From positions 1 through 7,691 of the forward strand of contig CALBOT010000129.1 of the NCBI GenBank assembly GCA_937896695.1: a stretch of 7,691 bases of DNA, in the 5' to 3' direction. The position numbers and the translations under genes were made by a program. The notes under the pieces were generated by a model, which saw only the letters and a list, made by a program, of their open reading frames with translations, searched no databases and was not told where the DNA came from. This document shows, in pieces, positions 5,545 through 7,691 of this stretch; position 1 is the first letter of the stretch, and the number at the start of each line of letters is the position of its first letter. Source of the DNA: an uncultured Candidatus Nitrosopelagicus sp. (lineage in GTDB: Archaea; Thermoproteota; Nitrososphaeria; Nitrososphaerales; Nitrosopumilaceae).

Positions 5545-6027
5545 TCACTTTTTATATTTGAAAAGACCACCAGCAGAAATAATTTGTGCAATTATCTCTG
5601 AGAAAGGTTTCATAGAGTAAGTTTCATTTTTTGTAATATTTTTAATCTCGTTTGTTTCAATGTTGATTTCTAAACTATCAGAGTTTGAAATTTTTTTGTA
5701 AGTCTCTTCATCCACTTCAATTGGTAACAAAAATGCTCCATCAACAGAATTTCTATAGAAGATTCTTGCAAAAGATACAGCTATAACAGCTTTAATTCCG
5801 CATGTAGATAATGCAATTGGAGCATGTTCTCTTGACGAACCACATCCAAAATTTTTTCCAGCCACAATAAAATCACCATCCTTTACTTTTGATGGGAAAT
5901 CAGGATCTAATCCTTCCATAGCGTGTGTAGCCAATTCATTATAATCATGAATTTTTAGATACGTTCCGGGAATAATGACATCGGTATCAATGTTATCTTG
6001 TTCATATTTTATTACATTACCAATCAA
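5545..6027 (-). CDS. Archaeal-type aconitase-family small subunit (isopropylmalate isomerase / homoaconitase / aconitase-like)
   Basis: This is the swivel-domain subunit of a heterodimeric hydro-lyase, partner of the 423-aa large subunit whose stop it overlaps (TTGA). At 160 aa it is the short archaeal LeuD/HacB/LysU type. Motifs are DNIDTDVIIPGTYL (residues 11-24), the specificity loop after it reading YLKIHD (23-28), FIVAGKNFGCGSSREHA (53-69), SFARIFYRN (85-93) and a C-terminal SAGGL (151-155). Methanogen homoaconitase has YLRT and isopropylmalate isomerase YLVY in the loop (recalled from family studies). YLKI is neither, though K25 sits where homoaconitase has Arg. The usual NAINxGL segment is NSVDGAFLLP (93-102). 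The TTG start at 6027 has GAGGG seven bases upstream. A role as homoaconitase of LysW-type lysine synthesis, as aconitase, or as a second isopropylmalate isomerase cannot be settled here. Confidence 0.9.
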   Translation of the reverse strand: MIGNVIKYEQDNIDTDVIIPGTYLKIHDYNELATHAMEGLDPDFPSKVKDGDFIVAGKNFGCGSSREHAPIALSTCGIKAVIAVSFARIFYRNSVDGAFLLPIEVDEETYKKISNSDSLEINIETNEIKNITKNETYSMKPFSEIIAQIISAGGLFKYKK

Positions 6028-7295
6028 TTCAAATCCCTCGGATCAGTTAATTTTCCAGTTACAGCAGAAGCTGCAGCTACTTGTGGCGAAGCAAGATATG
6101 TTTGTGATTCTACATGACCCATTCGTCCTGGGAAATTTCTATTAGTGGTACTTACACAAATTTCATCTTTTCCTAAAACACCCATATGAGCACCGCAGCA
6201 AGCACCACAAGTTGGAGGTCCAACAGTAGCACCTGCATCTAAAAAGATCTCAATAAGACCTTGTTTTACAGCTTTTTTGTATATTGAAATGGATGCAGGC
6301 AATACTTCAGTACGTATTTTTACTGTTTTGCCTTTCATGATTTTTGCAGCTGCTAGAAGATCTTCGAATTTTGCACCAGTGCATGAGCCAATATATGATT
6401 TATCTAATTCAGTAGAAGATAATTCTCTTGCAACAGTTGTATTTTCAGGTGAGAAAGGTTTTGCAACTGTAGGTTCTAATTCAGATGCCTCATACTCAAA
6501 AATTTTTGAATATTCAGCATTTTCATCTCCGTGTAAAATAGTTGCATTTGTTGCACCTCGTTCATTTAGATAGTTTACAGTTTTTTCATCAGATTCAATG
6601 ATTCCATTTTTGGCACCAGCTTCTGTAGTCATGTTTGTTAATGTCAATCTACTTTCAACAGACATTTCATCAACGCCAGTTCCACCAAATTGCATAGTGT
6701 TGTATGCACCACCATCAGTGCCAATATCACCAATAATTTTCAATATGAAATCCTTAGCCATAACATGTGGAGGTAATTTTCCATTTAATTTGAAATAATA
6801 AGTTTCAGGAACCTTAAACCATATTTCTCCATTCAACAAAACGTATGCAACATCAGTGTGACCTAAACCGCATGCAAAAGCTCCTAATGCACCAGTAGTA
6901 TTTGTATGAGAATCACCACCAACATATACTTCGCCGGGATTAACTAATGCTTCTTCATGAGATAACGTATGACAAATCCCATATTGTCCCATGCCATATT
7001 TGAAATGTTTTTTTATGTCATGTTTTTTTGAGAAGTTTGATAGTTTTACAATATTTTCTGCAGAGATTTTTTCTGCAGTAGGGACAAAATGATCCTCTGC
7101 AATCCAAACTTTTGTAGGATCATGTAATTTTGATGTATCAATTCCTTGCTTTTGTAATTTATCAAATACTTTCAAGACACCAGGACCAGATACATCATGA
7201 ACCATTACTTTGTCCACTTTTGCAAATATCACATCATCTGGGGAAACAGATGATTTTTCTGATGCACGTGCCAATATTTTTTCTGTAATGTTCAT
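6024..7295 (-). CDS. Archaeal-type aconitase-family large subunit (isopropylmalate isomerase / homoaconitase / aconitase-like)
   Basis: This is the [4Fe-4S] hydro-lyase large subunit, 423 aa, the length of archaeal LeuC, HacA and Thermus LysT (about 418-424 aa). Motifs are MNITEKILARAS (residues 1-12), VMVHDVSGPGVL (30-41), IAEDHFVPT (65-73), GICHTLSHE (106-114), VGGDSHTNTTGALGAFACG (125-143), IGTDGGAYNTMQF (191-203), and cluster ligands C305 (IGSCTG), C363 and C366 (PPTCGACCGAHMG). NRNFPGRMG (385-393) and YLASPQVAAASA (400-411) close it. It is only distantly like the neighbouring bacterial-type LeuC. The ATG at 7295 has a TATA-like box about 27 nt upstream, so it opens the four-gene operon with a leaderless mRNA. 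The substrate cannot be read from these catalytic motifs, which are shared by isopropylmalate, homoaconitate and related enzymes. Confidence 0.92.
   Translation of the reverse strand: MNITEKILARASEKSSVSPDDVIFAKVDKVMVHDVSGPGVLKVFDKLQKQGIDTSKLHDPTKVWIAEDHFVPTAEKISAENIVKLSNFSKKHDIKKHFKYGMGQYGICHTLSHEEALVNPGEVYVGGDSHTNTTGALGAFACGLGHTDVAYVLLNGEIWFKVPETYYFKLNGKLPPHVMAKDFILKIIGDIGTDGGAYNTMQFGGTGVDEMSVESRLTLTNMTTEAGAKNGIIESDEKTVNYLNERGATNATILHGDENAEYSKIFEYEASELEPTVAKPFSPENTTVARELSSTELDKSYIGSCTGAKFEDLLAAAKIMKGKTVKIRTEVLPASISIYKKAVKQGLIEIFLDAGATVGPPTCGACCGAHMGVLGKDEICVSTTNRNFPGRMGHVESQTYLASPQVAAASAVTGKLTDPRDLN
6035..6039 (-). promoter_or_regulatory. Shine-Dalgarno for the 160-aa small subunit
   Basis: On the minus strand GAGGG lies seven bases before the TTG at 6027, inside the end of the large-subunit gene. 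It supports the TTG start and the TTGA overlap. Confidence 0.55.
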
Positions 7296-7318
7296 GAACG
7301 AAAATGCAAGTGATTGAA

Positions 7319-7325
7319 ATTAAAA
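7319..7325 (-). promoter_or_regulatory. TATA-like box of the four-gene dehydratase operon
   Basis: On the minus strand TTTTAAT is centred 27 nt before the ATG at 7295. No Shine-Dalgarno occurs between them, so a leaderless transcript is likely. The box partly overlaps the palindrome at 7322-7331. Confidence 0.45.
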
Positions 7326-7331
7326 GCTTTT
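7322..7331. repeat. Perfect 10-bp palindrome AAAAGCTTTT in the divergent promoter region
   Basis: This is a fully symmetric ten-base element between the divergent dehydratase operon and the CofE-like gene. It overlaps the minus-strand TATA-like box, so a protein bound here could block TBP. It could be an operator, but a ten-base A/T-rich palindrome can also arise by chance. Confidence 0.3.
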
Positions 7332-7336
7332 CAGAA

Positions 7337-7345
7337 CAATAATTA
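7337..7345 (+). promoter_or_regulatory. TATA-like box of the CofE-like gene
   Basis: The plus-strand stretch around AATAATTA is centred about 27 nt before the ATG at 7368, the same spacing as at the other operon-first genes. It implies a leaderless mRNA. Confidence 0.4.
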
Positions 7346-7367
7346 GAGATAATGGTGCGAAAAAACC

Positions 7368-7691
7368 ATGAATTTAACAGTAATTCCATTAACATCAGAG
7401 AAAAAAGATGGAAAATTCAATTTTTTTGATGAATTGGAGAGAATTTTGAGGAGAAATAAATTCAATATTAAAGAAGGAGATGTTTTAGTAATTTCAAGTA
7501 AGTTTCTCTCAAATTCCCAAGGTAGAATCTTAGATATTGAAAAATCCAAAGTGTGTGATAAAGCAAGCAAGATTGCAAAAAAATTCAATTCTAATGGAAA
7601 ATTTATGGAAATTGTTTATAGAGAATCAGATAATATTATAGGCGGAGTTTCAGGATTTGTAATGTCAACTATTAATGGAATATTAGCACCT
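7368..7691 (+). CDS. cofE: CofE-like coenzyme F420-0:L-glutamate ligase (N-terminal part, cut by window edge)
   Basis: CofE adds L-glutamate residues to F420-0 in a GTP-dependent reaction, the last step of coenzyme F420 synthesis. The first 108 codons are present and remain open to the window edge; the full protein is normally about 250 aa. Evidence is the opening MNLTVIPLTSE (residues 1-11), the core strand GDVLVISSKFLSNSQGR (37-53), which corresponds to GDVLVVAQKIVSKAEGR in the family, the helix KASKIAKKF (65-73), YRESDNII (84-91), and the strand ending NGILAP (103-108), which would run into the family's NAGID. In the core motif the usual Lys and Glu of SKAEG are Asn and Gln (SNSQG), so activity is not assured. 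The gene diverges from the dehydratase operon across a 72-nt gap. The motif comparison is from memory. Confidence 0.85.
   Translation, partial: MNLTVIPLTSEKKDGKFNFFDELERILRRNKFNIKEGDVLVISSKFLSNSQGRILDIEKSKVCDKASKIAKKFNSNGKFMEIVYRESDNIIGGVSGFVMSTINGILAP

Noticed and set aside
3538..7295. Recent tandem duplication as the origin of the two dehydratase pairs
   Set aside because: The pairs differ in length class (423/160 versus 469/195 aa), in diagnostic loops and in C-terminal motifs, so a recent copy event is not tenable.
7343..7588. Minus-strand 81-codon open frame opposite the CofE-like gene
   Set aside because: The plus strand encodes a recognisable CofE N-terminus, and the minus-strand translation is an antisense artefact.
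1..7691. Search by eye for tRNA, rRNA, insertion sequences, attachment sites and CRISPR repeats
   Set aside because: Coding genes and short gaps account for nearly all bases; no regularly spaced repeats, terminal inverted repeats with a transposase, or cloverleaf-like G/C-rich segments are visible.

Overview
The window is archaeal chromosomal DNA, AT-rich (about one third G+C by eye) and densely coded. It looks most like an ammonia-oxidising Thaumarchaeota (Nitrososphaerota, Nitrosopumilus-like) genome. The reasons are: archaeal information-processing genes (Rrp41, Rrp4, SBDS, RNA polymerase subunit D, L18e, L13, S9); an RpoD without the cysteine-rich Fe-S domain; a bacterial-type LeuC/LeuD pair beside an archaeal-type pair; a CofE-like gene; many TTG starts; and apparently leaderless first genes. 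The species cannot be fixed from the sequence alone.

Layout. (1) Positions 1-1499, minus strand: SBDS, then rrp4, then rrp41 (cut by the left edge). This is an RNA-exosome and ribosome-maturation operon with 4-nt and 2-nt junctions. (2) Positions 1500-1585: an 86-nt divergent promoter region with a 7-bp inverted repeat between two TATA-like boxes. (3) Positions 1586-3513, plus strand: rpoD, then rpl18e (with its own probable promoter), then rpl13 and rps9, the last three overlapping and translationally coupled. (4) Positions 3514-3537: a short convergent gap with a small A/T hairpin that could terminate both operons. (5) Positions 3538-7295, minus strand: four consecutive aconitase-superfamily genes transcribed right to left. 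The order is an archaeal-type large subunit (423 aa), an archaeal-type small subunit (160 aa), bacterial-type LeuC (469 aa) and bacterial-type LeuD (195 aa). (6) Positions 7296-7367: a second divergent promoter region, containing a perfect 10-bp palindrome. (7) Positions 7368-7691, plus strand: the first 108 codons of a CofE-like coenzyme F420 glutamate ligase.

Functionally, the left half joins ribosome maturation (SBDS), RNA turnover (exosome), transcription (RpoD) and ribosome proteins. The right half holds two heterodimeric hydro-lyases. The bacterial-type pair is a good match to leucine-pathway isopropylmalate isomerase. The archaeal-type pair has unknown substrate preference; homoaconitase of lysine synthesis, aconitase and a second isopropylmalate isomerase are all possible.

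A common theme is that every operon-first gene (SBDS, rpoD, rpl18e, the 423-aa large subunit, the CofE-like gene) has a TATA-like element centred about 27-30 nt upstream of its start codon and no room for a leader. Several internal genes (rrp4, rpl13, rps9, the 160-aa small subunit) instead carry GAGG-type Shine-Dalgarno motifs. No tRNA, rRNA, insertion sequence or CRISPR array is visible, and no gene-free stretch exceeds 90 nt.
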